A stretch of DNA of 64,000 nt from Thraustochytrium sp. TN22 (lineage: Eukaryota; Sar; Bigyra; Thraustochytrida; Thraustochytriidae). Positions 1 through 9,628 of the stretch are shown here, in pieces. The position numbers and the translations under genes were made by a program. Below the pieces are notes generated by a model. That model worked only from the letters and a program-made list of their open reading frames with translations, ran no database searches and had not been told where the DNA came from. The DNA is taken from positions 1 to 64,000 of the forward strand of contig JABLUY010000058.1 in the NCBI GenBank assembly GCA_013306675.1, given 5' to 3'. The stretch's first letter is position 1. Each line of letters begins with the position of its first letter.

Positions 1-400
1 GCGCGGGCGGCGGCGGCGGCGGCGCGGCGGCGCGGCTGCGCGGGCGGCGGCGGCGGCGCGGCCCAGCGCTGGTGGCGGCGGCGCGGAAGCGGCGGCGCGG
101 CGGAGACCGGCGCCCCCTGGCCGCTTTCTGCGACGCATCGCGGGGGTCCGAGCGAGCGAGCGAGCCAGCCAGCCAGCACACGCGCGCGCGCGGCGAGACG
201 CACAGCGGCGAGAGACGCGCGGAGGCGCGCGCGTAGCTTCGGAGGCGCTTCCCCCCCCCCGCGCGCCTGCGCTCGCGACACGCGCACGCATTCCTCTCTG
301 CGCGGGCGCCGCACGGCCCTTCTCTTGCTGCTGTGTGCGCACGTGAACAAGCTAACAACGCAGGCCGAGGCCACATACCGAGACCAGCAGGCGCAGCAGG
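1..400. promoter_or_regulatory. GC-rich upstream region of the Myb/SANT gene
   Basis: The first 120 bases are almost pure G/C triplet-like low complexity. At 150-177 there is a GAGC tetranucleotide run that passes into CCAG units, followed by alternating CG. No coding signal is seen. Its position suggests promoter and 5' UTR of the gene starting at 401; no TATA box is recognisable. Confidence 0.4.
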
Positions 401-1879
401 ATGGGCCGCGGCAAGGGATGGAGGGTAAGTAGCAGAGCGACGAAGGCGCCTGGTGGCAGGCTACTTTGCTGTTGCAGCGAATGTACTTACGGGCACACGT
501 GCTTTTGGACACGCGCAGGAGGAGGAGGATCACCTGCTGTGCCGCGCGTACTGCGTGGCGTGGAAGCAAACGAGACGCACGTCGCGCAGCACGGATCGGT
601 TCTGGGATGAGTGTCTGGCGGTGTACTCGCGGCACGCGCCGCAGGACTTTGTGCAGCGCTCGGCGGAGAGCTTGAGGAAACGGTTTGCGAAGATCCGCAC
701 ACACCTGACCAAGTACAAGGAGGCGATCACCAAGGCGCACGAGGAGGCGAGCCTGGCGGCCCCCGGCACGTACGACGTGGATAAGGCGGCGACGCAGTTC
801 TACCTGCAGAGCCTCAAGGGCGACATGCGCGGTGTGGGCAAGTTTCGGTTCCAGTGGGCGTACGAGTACTTCTTGGGCACTGGCGCGGGCGGCGGGTCCA
901 AGGAGAAGCTGCTCAAGGTGGTGATCGGGCGGCCCAAGGAGGCGCGGCGACCGGACGAGCCGGATTACGAGTCGGAGAGCGACATCGAGTTGGATGATGA
1001 CGACAAGGCCATGCTGCAGCAGCACCAACAGAACGCAGGGGTGAACGTGAGCGGTTCGGTGCTGGGCCTGGGCGAAGGGGTGCCGCCGCCGCCGCCGCCG
1101 CCTCCCATGGGCGGCACGGGCGCTCGCGCGGGGGAGGCTGCCTGGCAGACGGCGGGCATGGGCGCACGGGGCGGTCTAGACATGTCGGGCGTGACGCCGT
1201 CGGCCTCTGTGGTGGACACGATCGGGTCAACGACCGGCATCCGTGTGCGCGGCGGGCGCAGCGTGCTGGCGAGCCCGGCGGCCAAACGGCAGAAGCGCGC
1301 CGACGGGTCGGCCGTCAGTGCCGTGCAGGTCTCGCTGCAGGAGGTGATCGACTATCTGCGCACGCCGGAGCCGCCCAAGGGCGACCACCGCCACGTGACG
1401 TGGAAGGAGGCGGGCGTGCGCCTGCAAGAGGCGCTTCTGCGTGTTGACTTTGAAATCTCCGTGCAGGAGATTATCGATTTCACGAACTGGAAGAGCCTCC
1501 ATCGGCCGGCGATGCAGGCGCCAGTCCCGTCCCTGGCTGGAGGCGACCAGGTTGTCGACCAGAGTCCGCCGCCGCCGCCGCCGGAGGAGATGGATACCAC
1601 CGGTGACGGTCCGGAGGGCGCTGCGGCGGCCGCGACCTCGGCCGGCGACGATGGCGGCGTGGCGTCTGAGCCCCCCAAGCCGCTGGACGAGCAACACGAA
1701 GACGCCGCGGTGTCTTCCGCCGTCACCGACGACGGCCAGCCAGTGGAGGATCAGCAGGATATGCAGCACCAGCACGACGAGCACGCGCACGCACACGAAG
1801 TGGAGGACGCCGCGCCCAAGGAGGACGATACGAAGCAGGACGAGGTCCACGTACACGACGTCGGCGACGTCAAGGACCC

Positions 1880-1910
<31 letters not shown>

Positions 1911-2057
1911 CAACAGCAGCAGCAGCAACAGGAGGAGGAGCAACAGGAGCAGCAGCAGCAGGAGCAGCCGCAGACGGTCCGAGATGCGCACCACGAGGAC
2001 GACAACGACCAGATGGACGTCGAGGAGGAGGAGGACGAGCTGCAAACCACCGGCTGA
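401..2057 (+). CDS. Myb/SANT-like (trihelix-type) DNA-binding protein, two exons
   Basis: Spliced CDS is join(401..424, 519..2057), about 520 residues. Exon 1 encodes MGRGKGWR and exon 2 continues EEEDHLLCRAYCV, giving an uninterrupted SANT-like start. Residues about 5-120 match the plant/oomycete Myb/SANT-like pattern: an acidic ED pair, CRAY, a conserved FW in helix 2, RSAESLRKRFAKI in helix 3, and a downstream FRFQWAYEYF. The family binds DNA in the nucleus. The middle is Pro/Gly-rich. The C-terminal 150 residues are acidic with a Q tract (nt 1879-1935) followed by Glu, typical of an activation region. A second conserved-looking helical block lies near nt 1325-1510. The first in-frame triplet of the open frame (453) is not ATG and lies inside the intron. 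Target genes are unknown. Confidence 0.72.
425..518 (+). other. spliceosomal intron, 94 nt
   Basis: The donor AGG|GTAAGT at 425 and acceptor CGCAG at 514-518 are canonical. A CTTAC branch-like motif lies within the intron near 484. Removing it joins an ATG exon of eight codons to the SANT domain in frame; the unspliced frame has no ATG that would give the conserved N-terminus. Confidence 0.75.
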
Positions 2058-5000
2058 CCGTACGAGCTGTAAACCACCGTGCAAGCTCTCGAGACGAGTA
2101 TTTCACACCGTGCAAGCTCTCGAGACGAGAACTTTCTTTCTTTTAGAAAAACAAAAAACAACAACAACATCAACAACAACAACGGGCACTGGCAGAGACT
2201 ACCTGCGCCTGTGCCTCTGCCCGCCCACCTTGCCCGCTCAGAAGACTCGCTTGCTCCGACGCCGCCGCCGCGCCTTGGCGGGACCCTCCTCCTTCCAGAA
2301 GACCAACAGCAGTCCTGCTGTCCCGCATCCCCGCAACGTCGGAGCCCCTCGCCCTCCTCGTCAATCTCGCGGGGTTGGAGTGGCGGCTCAGTGGCCTCCG
2401 TGGCCCGGCTTCAGAAGTTGGCCGCCGCCGCGACGCGGCGCGACGTGGGCGTGCGCCCAATCCGCGTCGCCGAGCCTGGAGGGCCAGGAGGAGGCTCGCG
2501 CGCTGAGCGCGCTGAGCCCGCCGAAACGAAGCCGACTTCGATCGGAGCCCAGCCTCCGTCGCCACAGCTGGCCACTTGCGCTCGACTCGGCCAGGCTCGC
2601 GAGCCGAAGCCGCCTGGAACTTGCCATTGCACGGACTCGCTGAGAGCGAGCAGAATCTGCAGATCCTTGACACGGAATGGCGGACAACTGGTCGCCGTCG
2701 AGTCGCCATCGCGATGTGTTGCGTCGCGTCGCGTCGCGTTGGGACGCGTCGCGCCGCCCCGCGCCGGGACAGATCATTCGTAGGAAGCTGCTAGCCTAGA
2801 GGCTGCCGAACTGACCGCCTCGAGCGAGAGCAGCTGCGCCGGCCGGCTACTGGCCATCGCTTGCGCTCGCGCGCTCGCGCGCTCGCGCGCTCGTGGACAG
2901 CTGGAGTTGGTTGGCCATGTCGTCATTGTCCTGGTGTCGTGCCGCGGCGAAAGACCCAAGTGCGCCGGTAGGAAGGTGCCGGACAGCAGCACGTGCATCT
3001 TTAGAAGCTGGCCTGGACCGTCCGGGGCGGGCTGTGGGCGAGCCAACCTTGCTTTGGAAGCTTGGCGTTCAAGTTCAACCGGGGCCAGGAGCAGGCAACC
3101 TCGCTCGAGCCGCCTCGAGCCTGACTGTGAGGTTGGTGATCGTGGTCGCTGCACTGCCTCGCTCAGGCTCGCTGTACTGCTGCCTCAGCTCGCTCGCCAG
3201 TCATGGCAGGTAGCCCAGGCTATCTCAACGATTGGCCGCCGGGTTGGCAGGCAGCCGCCCCCTGGGCCAGCTGTATGAGCGAGGCTGGGCCTGGCTGGCG
3301 ACGGGGTGCCTTTTCAGGATTCGGCTGGCAGGTCACTCGCTCAAGCCTGCTTGCCTGCCAGTGCCGCCTTCAAGTTCAAGTTGTTGGTTGCGTTGCTTGC
3401 GCAGCGACGGGATCTGAAGGCTTGCGCGCCCGAGCGCGAGCACTCGCTGGCTGGCTTGCGTGCTTTGTGCGCGCGCTCCGCCGCTCGGAAAGGAAGCCGC
3501 CGAGGTGCTGTGCTGTGCTGTCCTGTGCTGTCCTCAGGCTGCCCTGTCCTGTCCGAGTCCTGTCCTGTCCTGAGACTCTTGTCCTGTGCGGCAGCAGCAG
3601 CCGTTGCGGCCAGACGGTGCGTCTCGTTCTTGCCGCGGCGCCGCCGGCGCGGCCACGGCTCGAGGCAGCTGTTCATGCCAGGCCAGCCAGCCTGAGCGGC
3701 CGGCCGGCCGTCACCGGCGGGTCGGCCTGCCTGCCAGTGAGCGAGCGAGCGAGCGACCCCAACTCCTCCAACTTGAGCACGGAGCGAGCGACCAGCGACC
3801 AGCGAGCGAGCCACGGCAAATGAACTGCCTCTCGAGAGTGGGGACTTGAGAGGCGGGCGGATTGGCCGTGATGCTCGTCAACGCGCGCCGCGCGGCGCCG
3901 CGCGCAGCCCAGCCGCTGCGCCGGCCCTGACCGTGAGCGGGCTGAGAGAGAGAGAGAGAGCCTTGAGCATCCCGAGCTCGCTCCGCTGCGCTCAGCTGCG
4001 CGCTCAGCTGCGCGCGCAGCGTGGCGTGGCGTGGCGTGGCGGTGGCGTGGCGTGACGAGACGTGGCTGAGGCCCGCCTCGCCGAGCGAGCCTCTGAGGCG
4101 CGAGTTCGCAGAACCTCGCACGCATCGCGACACGGCGCGCGCGGCGGGCGCGGCGGGCGCTCCAGCACTGGCGCGCGCGAAGCTGCAGCTCGCCCGCCAG
4201 CTTCGCCGCCACCTGCGACAGCAGCGGAGTCTGAGCGGACAGCTTGCCCGCCGCGCGCCGCCGCGGCGCGGCTTTGCGCGAGAATCTGGAGCAGGGCCCG
4301 GCGGGCCGCCGCTGCGGGCCGCTGCGGAGCGCGCGCACCCCGTGTGTGGGAGCGCCAGGTGCGGGCCGCCGTGGCCATGGCGGCCGCCGCGCCGGCCATT
4401 GTGCGCGTCGTGCGCGGCGCGCCCGCGCCTGTTGTTCCCTGCTGCCATCCTCGTCGGCTGGCTTCGGGCGGGCGCCACTGCATGCAGCGGCCGAGCGGCC
4501 GGCCTCGCCAGGCCAGACACGCATGCCGGCGGCGGCGGCGCGCCTGGCAGTCAGCTCAGAGGCGGCCGCGGCGCATCTCCAGCGGCGGACCACGCTCGCG
4601 CCTGCACTGCGGAAACCGACCGCGGGCGCGTGCAGCGGCGGCGGCGGGCGTGCGCCGCGCGGGCGGGCGGTGTCGCTGTGCGGGGTCAACCGCGCTCGCC
4701 CTCGCTGCCCGGCCGCCTGCGCGCAGCCGCCGGCGAGCGGCCGCCGGGCCGAGACCCGTCCCGCGCTCCCTCCCTCCATCCAGCCGCATCCATCCATCCA
4801 TCCATCCATTCCATTCCATTGCTCGCTCGCTCGCCCTCGCTCCCTCACAGGCGCGCAGACGCCTGCGCGGCGCCCTGAGCCGGGCGCGGCGGCCGGCGCG
4901 CAGAGCGGGCAGCGCGGGCAGCGCGGGCAGCGCGGCGCGGCGCGGCGCGGGCCAGGCCTGGCCAGGCCGAGGGCGAGGCGCCAAGGAGGCGGGGCGGGGC

Positions 5001-5168
5001 GGGGCGGGGCGAGCGAGGCGAGCGAGGCTGGCCGGCGCGGCCAAAAGCTGGGCAAGCGGGCGGCGAGCCGGCGCCTCGCATCGCGCGCATTCAGGTTTCG
5101 GTCGAGGCGGCCGAGGCCCGGCGGGCGGCGGGCAGCGCCGCGCGGCGGAGGCGGCGGGGCAGAGCGCG
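2058..5168. other. 3.1 kb GC-rich intergenic region with simple repeats
   Basis: No convincing gene is present; the many long frames are a consequence of very high GC. A block of about 23 bases with GCAAGCTCTCGAGACGAG is tandemly repeated after the Myb/SANT stop (about 2079-2131). Other repeats are (GCTCGCGC)n near 2860, a GAGC run at 3738-3756, a GA run near 3945-3962, TGGCG units near 4020-4060, CATC units near 4786-4812, a GCTC run at 4821-4834 and GGGGC units near 4990. The right end is probably promoter and 5' UTR of the vWA gene. Confidence 0.5.
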
Positions 5169-7220
5169 ATGGCGGCGGCGCGGCGGCGCGCGCGCGGCGC
5201 GTCGGCGCCGGCGCCCGCGGGCGGCGGGTGGGCGGATGCGGGCTCGCGCGGCGCGCTGGAGCTGGACTGCGGACTCCTGAGGCGCGGCGCGCGCGCGGCG
5301 GGGCGCGCGAGCGTGCTGGCGACGGTGCGCACGCGCAGCGAGCTGGCGAGCGAAGCGGCGCGGCGAGGGCGTAAGGCCATCGATCTGGTGGCGGTCCTGG
5401 ACACGAGCGGGTCGACCGCGGGCGCCGCGGAGGAGCTCCTGCGTGACTCGCTGCGCTTCCTCGTGCACCAGCTGTGCGCGGATGACAGCGGCGAGGCCGG
5501 CGAGGGCGACCGCCTGGCCGTGGTGACCTTTGCCAACGAGGCCGTCGTGCAGCTGCCGCTCACGCGCATGGACGCGCGCGGCAAGGCGCGCGCGCAGGCC
5601 ATGGTGGGCAGCGTGCGCGCCTCGGGCGGCACCAACCTCAGCGCCGGTGTCTTCCAGGCGCTCAGCCTGCTCGAGGGACGCGAGCACCGCCGCTCCGTGA
5701 CCAGCGTGCTGCTGCTCACGGACGGCATGGCCAACCGCGGCGTGCTGGACGCCGAGCGCCTGCGAGTCGGCGTGCGCGCCGCGCTCGCGCGCATCGCCGC
5801 GCCGACCTCGCTCTTCACCTTTGGCGTGGGCGACGCCCACGACGCCGATGGCCTGGTCGACATGGCGCGCGCCAGCGCCGGCGGCGTCTACTCCTACCTG
5901 GCCAGCGCCGAGGAGATCCCGCGCTCGCTTGAGCGCTGCCTCGGCGGCCTCTTCTCCGTCGCCGCGCAGAACATCGCCCTGCGCTACGACCCCGCCCTGC
6001 TCGTCCCGCTCGCGCCCTGGCGCCCGGTCGAGCCGGGCCTGCTCCGCATCGGCGACATGTACATGGCCGAGCAGAAGAGCGTCGTACTCGTGCAGCGCTC
6101 CCACGTCACCGACGAGAGCCTCGAGGCCACCTCGCTGCGCCTCGAGTACCTCGACGTCGCTTCCATGGAGCCGCGCTTCGCCGAGGGCGCACCGCGCGCG
6201 CCCGGCACGCCGGCCGCCACCAGCGCGCTCGCGCGCCACCTCTCCTCCCTATGCAACCTCTCGCTCGCGCTCCAGGCCATGGGCAGCGCCGTCCGGGGGG
6301 ACGGCTCGCTCCAGGCCTCCATCGCCGCCCTGCGCAGCGGCGGCGAGCCCAGCTCGCACCAGCTCGCGGACCAGCTCGAGACGCTCGCGCGCCACACGCG
6401 CGACGACGCTCGCACGCGCCGCCATGCGCTGCTCTCGCTCTCCAACCAATACGAGGCGCAGCGCGTCCTCTCCACCTCCCTCTCCTCCTTCCCTTCGCTG
6501 TCCGGCATCTCTTCCTCCCCGTCCTCGCCCGGCTCCAGCTCCGAGGCCTCCTTCTCCACCTCGGCCATCGCTGCTGCCGCCGCGGCCTCTGCGGCTGCCG
6601 CCGCCCGCGCGGCACAGGAGCTCCCGCTGCGCTCCGCGACGGCGCTTGAGCGGAGCTCGCGCACCGCATTGCCACGCATGGAAGATCTCGGCATCGAGCT
6701 GCCCAGGCCGCCGCTCGTCAATGCCGCCGCCGCGGCGTCCTCGTCCTCGTCCTTCCGCAACAGCAGTGGCTCCCTGAGCGCGTCGTCGAGCGCCTCTGGC
6801 AGTCGCCGCCGCGGCCAGTCCGAGAGCAAGCTGCAGTCCCTCGCCGAGTCTGGGCACCACGCGACCGCCCACCTCGCGGCACCAGCAGCCTATGCCACTG
6901 GCGGAAGCGGCGGCGGCGGCGGGAGTGGCAGCGGCTCGGGCAGGCGTTCCTCACTGTCAGCGGCGGTCGAGGGCCAGACCTCCGCCGCCACCCAGCCGCT
7001 GCCCTCGTCGCGCCACTCGCGCCGCGACAACGACGCCGCCGACGAGACCAACAGCCACTCCAGCAGCGCCAGTGGCCGCAGTCGCAAGAGCGAAGGAAGC
7101 GCCAAGAGGCGTAGCGGCAGCGCCAGCGCCAGCAGCAGTGGCAGCAGCAGCGGCGACGAGCAGACGCCGCGTTCCGCGCGCAGGCTCCGCGCCTTTTTCC
7201 AGCGGAGGTCCTCGCGCTAA
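5169..7220 (+). CDS. von Willebrand factor A (vWA) domain protein
   Basis: 683 residues from the first ATG that gives a compact protein. The open frame extends upstream to 4062, but that part is Arg/Ala low complexity. A vWA domain occupies about residues 68-250. It has a complete MIDAS: D78-T-S80-G-S82 at strand 1, the GGTN threonine after VRASGG, and LLLTDG aspartate, so metal-dependent ligand binding is expected. The order DLVAVLDTSGS ... GDRLAVVTFA ... GGTNL ... LLTDG resembles the vWA of plant WAV3-type ubiquitin ligases and copine-like proteins, but no RING finger is seen. Residues about 430-683 are Ser/Ala/Gly-rich and end in a basic RRLRAFFQRRSSR-like tail. No signal peptide or membrane segment is seen, so a cytosolic protein is likely. 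Confidence 0.75.
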   Translation: MAAARRRARGASAPAPAGGGWADAGSRGALELDCGLLRRGARAAGRASVLATVRTRSELASEAARRGRKAIDLVAVLDTSGSTAGAAEELLRDSLRFLVHQLCADDSGEAGEGDRLAVVTFANEAVVQLPLTRMDARGKARAQAMVGSVRASGGTNLSAGVFQALSLLEGREHRRSVTSVLLLTDGMANRGVLDAERLRVGVRAALARIAAPTSLFTFGVGDAHDADGLVDMARASAGGVYSYLASAEEIPRSLERCLGGLFSVAAQNIALRYDPALLVPLAPWRPVEPGLLRIGDMYMAEQKSVVLVQRSHVTDESLEATSLRLEYLDVASMEPRFAEGAPRAPGTPAATSALARHLSSLCNLSLALQAMGSAVRGDGSLQASIAALRSGGEPSSHQLADQLETLARHTRDDARTRRHALLSLSNQYEAQRVLSTSLSSFPSLSGISSSPSSPGSSSEASFSTSAIAAAAAASAAAAARAAQELPLRSATALERSSRTALPRMEDLGIELPRPPLVNAAAAASSSSSFRNSSGSLSASSSASGSRRRGQSESKLQSLAESGHHATAHLAAPAAYATGGSGGGGGSGSGSGRRSSLSAAVEGQTSAATQPLPSSRHSRRDNDAADETNSHSSSASGRSRKSEGSAKRRSGSASASSSGSSSGDEQTPRSARRLRAFFQRRSSR

Positions 7221-7376
7221 TTTTCCTTCGTTCACGCGCGCGCGCGTACATGACCGGAGCTGGCCTCGTCCAAGTCCTCCGTCCTTTTTGCTTGCACGCC
7301 CGCACCGACGAGTTTTTCTCCTTTTTCGGTCCGTCTCGCTCGTCTGCGGGCACCCTAATACCTCACATAACGATTG

Positions 7377-7570
7377 ATTGACAAGTACACGCACAGGTTA
7401 GCTAAGGTTAATTGGAACTGAGCTGCCAAGAGTGAGATCGAACGTGCGTTCATTCGCTCACGCCTCGATGACGCCGCTGCCGATGGCCGTCGCCTCGGAC
7501 GGCAACGCGCCCTCCTTCTTGCCAGCCACGCTCGCCTGTGGGCCGGACGCAATCAGCTGCGCCACGATGG
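7377..7570 (-). repeat. tandem duplicate of the 3' end of the Nbp35-like gene (copy A)
   Basis: 194 bases at 7377-7570 repeat the adjoining 7571-7764 (copy B) with scattered substitutions and small indels. Copy B holds the last codons, stop and 3' flank of the Nbp35-like gene on the minus strand. Copy A still encodes the same terminal peptide, with a few changes, and the same stop after GSGVIEA. It has no gene body attached, so it is a downstream partial duplicate and not a separate gene. Confidence 0.9.
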
Positions 7571-7651
7571 ATTGACAAGTACACGTACAGCTTAGCTTAA
7601 GTTAGAACTGAGCCTACAAACAGTGAAATCGAACGTGCGTTTTTCATTCGC

Positions 7652-8785
7652 TCACGCCTCGATGACGCCGCTGCCGGTGGCCGTCGCCTCGGACGACGAC
7701 GCGCCCTCCTTCTTGCCAGCCACGCTCGCCTGCGGGCCGGACGCAATCAGCTGCGCCACGATGGCACGCAGCGGCTCCAGGGCCGCGCCGTCCAGGATCG
7801 GCTGGCCCGACTCAGCCGCAGACTGCAGCTTGGGGTCCATCGGGATGGCGCCCAGGTAAGGCACGTCAAAGGCGGCCGCCATACCGCGCGGCCCGCGGCC
7901 CGCCGCCGGGAAGATGTCCAGCGCCACCTCAAGGTCCAGCAGCTCCGGGCAACGCTCGCGCAGCGCCGCAAGCGCAGCCTCCGTGCGGTCCTCGCCCGAC
8001 GCCGACACGAGCCGCAAACCGGCCAGCGGCAGCCGCGAGGCCGCCATGTTCTCCACCAGACCCAGCACCGGGATCTTGGTCTGCTTGCAAAAGTTCAGCT
8101 CCTTGCGCACGTCCATCATGGCCACCTCCTGCGGCGTCGTCACAACCACCGCGCCGTCATCCGGCCGCAGGCTGTCCTTGAGCAGCTGCACGATGGAGAT
8201 GTGCTCGTCCGAGGTGCCCGGCGGCGTGTCAATCACCAGATAGTCCAGCTCGCCCCAGTCCACCGACGTGAAGAACTGCTGGATCAGCCCGTTCTTACGC
8301 GGCCCGCGCCAGATAACCGCGCTGTCCGGGTCCGGCATCAGGAACCCGATCGACATGACGCCAAGCTCGCAATCCTCCTCGCCGTCCGTGTCCACGTCCA
8401 CGTAGACGGGCGACCACCCGGACGCGCTCTGGTGCACCTCCTTGCCCGAGAGCCCCAGCAGCAGCGGAATCGACGGCCCGCAAATGTCCAGGTCCAGCAG
8501 GCCCACGCGCTTGCCAGCGCGTGCCAGCCCGAAGGCCAGCTGCGACGAGAACGTCGACTTGCCTACGCCGCCCTTGCCCGAGAGCACCATGACGGTGCGC
8601 CCGATCATCTTCATCTTCTCCGCAATCGCTGCCGCCTCCGCGTTCGGCTTGCGCATCTCGCCGCTCGCGCACAGCGACGCGTTCGGGCACCCGGCGCAGG
8701 ACGCCGCCTTGCCGGCCTGCTCCGACGCCGGCCCCACGCACTCCTCGTTCGCGCCCGCCGGCGCCGCGTTCCCGTCCGCGCTCAT
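7652..8785 (-). CDS. Nbp35/NUBP1-like P-loop ATPase of cytosolic Fe-S assembly
   Basis: 377 residues from the ATG at 8785; upstream frame is Gly/Glu/Arg low complexity. Nbp35 is a scaffold of the cytosolic iron-sulfur assembly (CIA) machinery. The N-terminus carries the diagnostic C16-x13-C30-x2-C33-x5-C39 cluster site. The deviant Walker A (GKGGVGKS, 70-77), LLDLDICGPS and DTPPGTSDEH define the Mrp/Nbp35 family. The C-terminal CPxC motif that normally follows VENM and bridges the cluster between two subunits is not present: VENM is followed by AASRLPLAGL. The protein could therefore be a divergent or specialised paralog. Its 3' end is tandemly duplicated downstream. It is divergent from the acyl-CoA reductase fusion gene, 843 bp away. 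Confidence 0.88.
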   Translation of the reverse strand: MSADGNAAPAGANEECVGPASEQAGKAASCAGCPNASLCASGEMRKPNAEAAAIAEKMKMIGRTVMVLSGKGGVGKSTFSSQLAFGLARAGKRVGLLDLDICGPSIPLLLGLSGKEVHQSASGWSPVYVDVDTDGEEDCELGVMSIGFLMPDPDSAVIWRGPRKNGLIQQFFTSVDWGELDYLVIDTPPGTSDEHISIVQLLKDSLRPDDGAVVVTTPQEVAMMDVRKELNFCKQTKIPVLGLVENMAASRLPLAGLRLVSASGEDRTEAALAALRERCPELLDLEVALDIFPAAGRGPRGMAAAFDVPYLGAIPMDPKLQSAAESGQPILDGAALEPLRAIVAQLIASGPQASVAGKKEGASSSEATATGSGVIEA

Positions 8786-8852
8786 CGCGCCGCCGCTTTC
8801 GCCGCCGCTTTCGCCGCCGCGTTCGCCGCCGCGTTCGCCGCCCTTGCCGCTT

Positions 8853-8892
<40 letters not shown>

Positions 8893-9628
8893 GCCCTCGC
8901 GCAGCGCTCTCTGTTCGCGCTCTGCCGCAACCAGCCGCTCGCCGTCGGCAGCATCCTCGTTGTCGGCGCCTCTTGCGCGGAGCTCCGAGGCGCCGCTCGC
9001 GACACGAGCAAAAGGCCAAAAAAGGCAAGCTGACGACTTGATCATGTCTTGACGAAGGAGAGGCTTCGGACGGACGTCGACAAGCCCCGGGGGCGAGCGG
9101 TCGTCGAGCGTCGGCCGAGCGACGGTCGAGCTCGAGCCGCGGAGCTTGGCTCTTCGTGCAGCGAAAAGCCTTGCCTCGATGTCGTCCATCATCTTGCGGT
9201 CTTTCGGACTGCGCCATCGCGACCTACGGAGAGCCGCGAGCAGCGAGCGAGCGAGCGAGCGAGCGAGACCCAGCGACGAGGGTTCGTGGTGCGCCTTCGC
9301 TCGCGACGAGGACCCGGCAGCTTCGAGCTGTGCAGCTCGCCTCGCTCGCCGCGCTCGTTGTAGCTGACTGTGAGCTCGCCTTCAACTTGAAGTTGGCCGA
9401 GCGCTCGGAGCGCTCGCCGCGCCTCCGAGTTCGAGTCGTCGCACGGCTTGGGTCGCAAGCCTCGGTGACGCGACGCGGTGGGACCTGAACGGGGACCATC
9501 GAGCCCCTGCAACGACAGCAACCAGCGGGCGGCGGCCAGCGCGGCGCACCGCAAAGCGTAATCCTGGCGTGGCGTCGCGTGGCGCGGCGTGGCGCGGCGC
9601 GCGCGGCGACGAGGCCAGCGCGAGGGCG
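8786..9628. promoter_or_regulatory. divergent intergenic region between the Nbp35-like and FAR fusion genes
   Basis: Contains a GGC triplet run near 8850-8892 directly upstream of the Nbp35-like ATG, a GAGC tetranucleotide run at 9243-9267, and TGGCG pentamer-like units at about 9565-9595 just before the FAR fusion ATG. It is presumably the shared promoter region of the two genes. No separate gene is supported. Confidence 0.4.

Noticed and set aside
1227-2084. Leu- or Arg-rich frames opposite and alongside the Myb/SANT gene
   Set aside because: They are translations of the CAG/CAA tract in other frames and have no independent features.
4062-5168. Upstream extension of the vWA frame by 369 codons
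   Set aside because: The sequence is Arg/Ala/Gly-biased, contains microsatellites, shows no domain, and similar open frames occur on all other strands and frames there, as expected at this GC.
9395-9460. tRNA-like pattern (TGGCCGAG followed by GTTCGAGTC)
   Set aside because: The box-like motifs have the right spacing for a tRNA, but neither a T-arm stem nor an acceptor stem can be formed.
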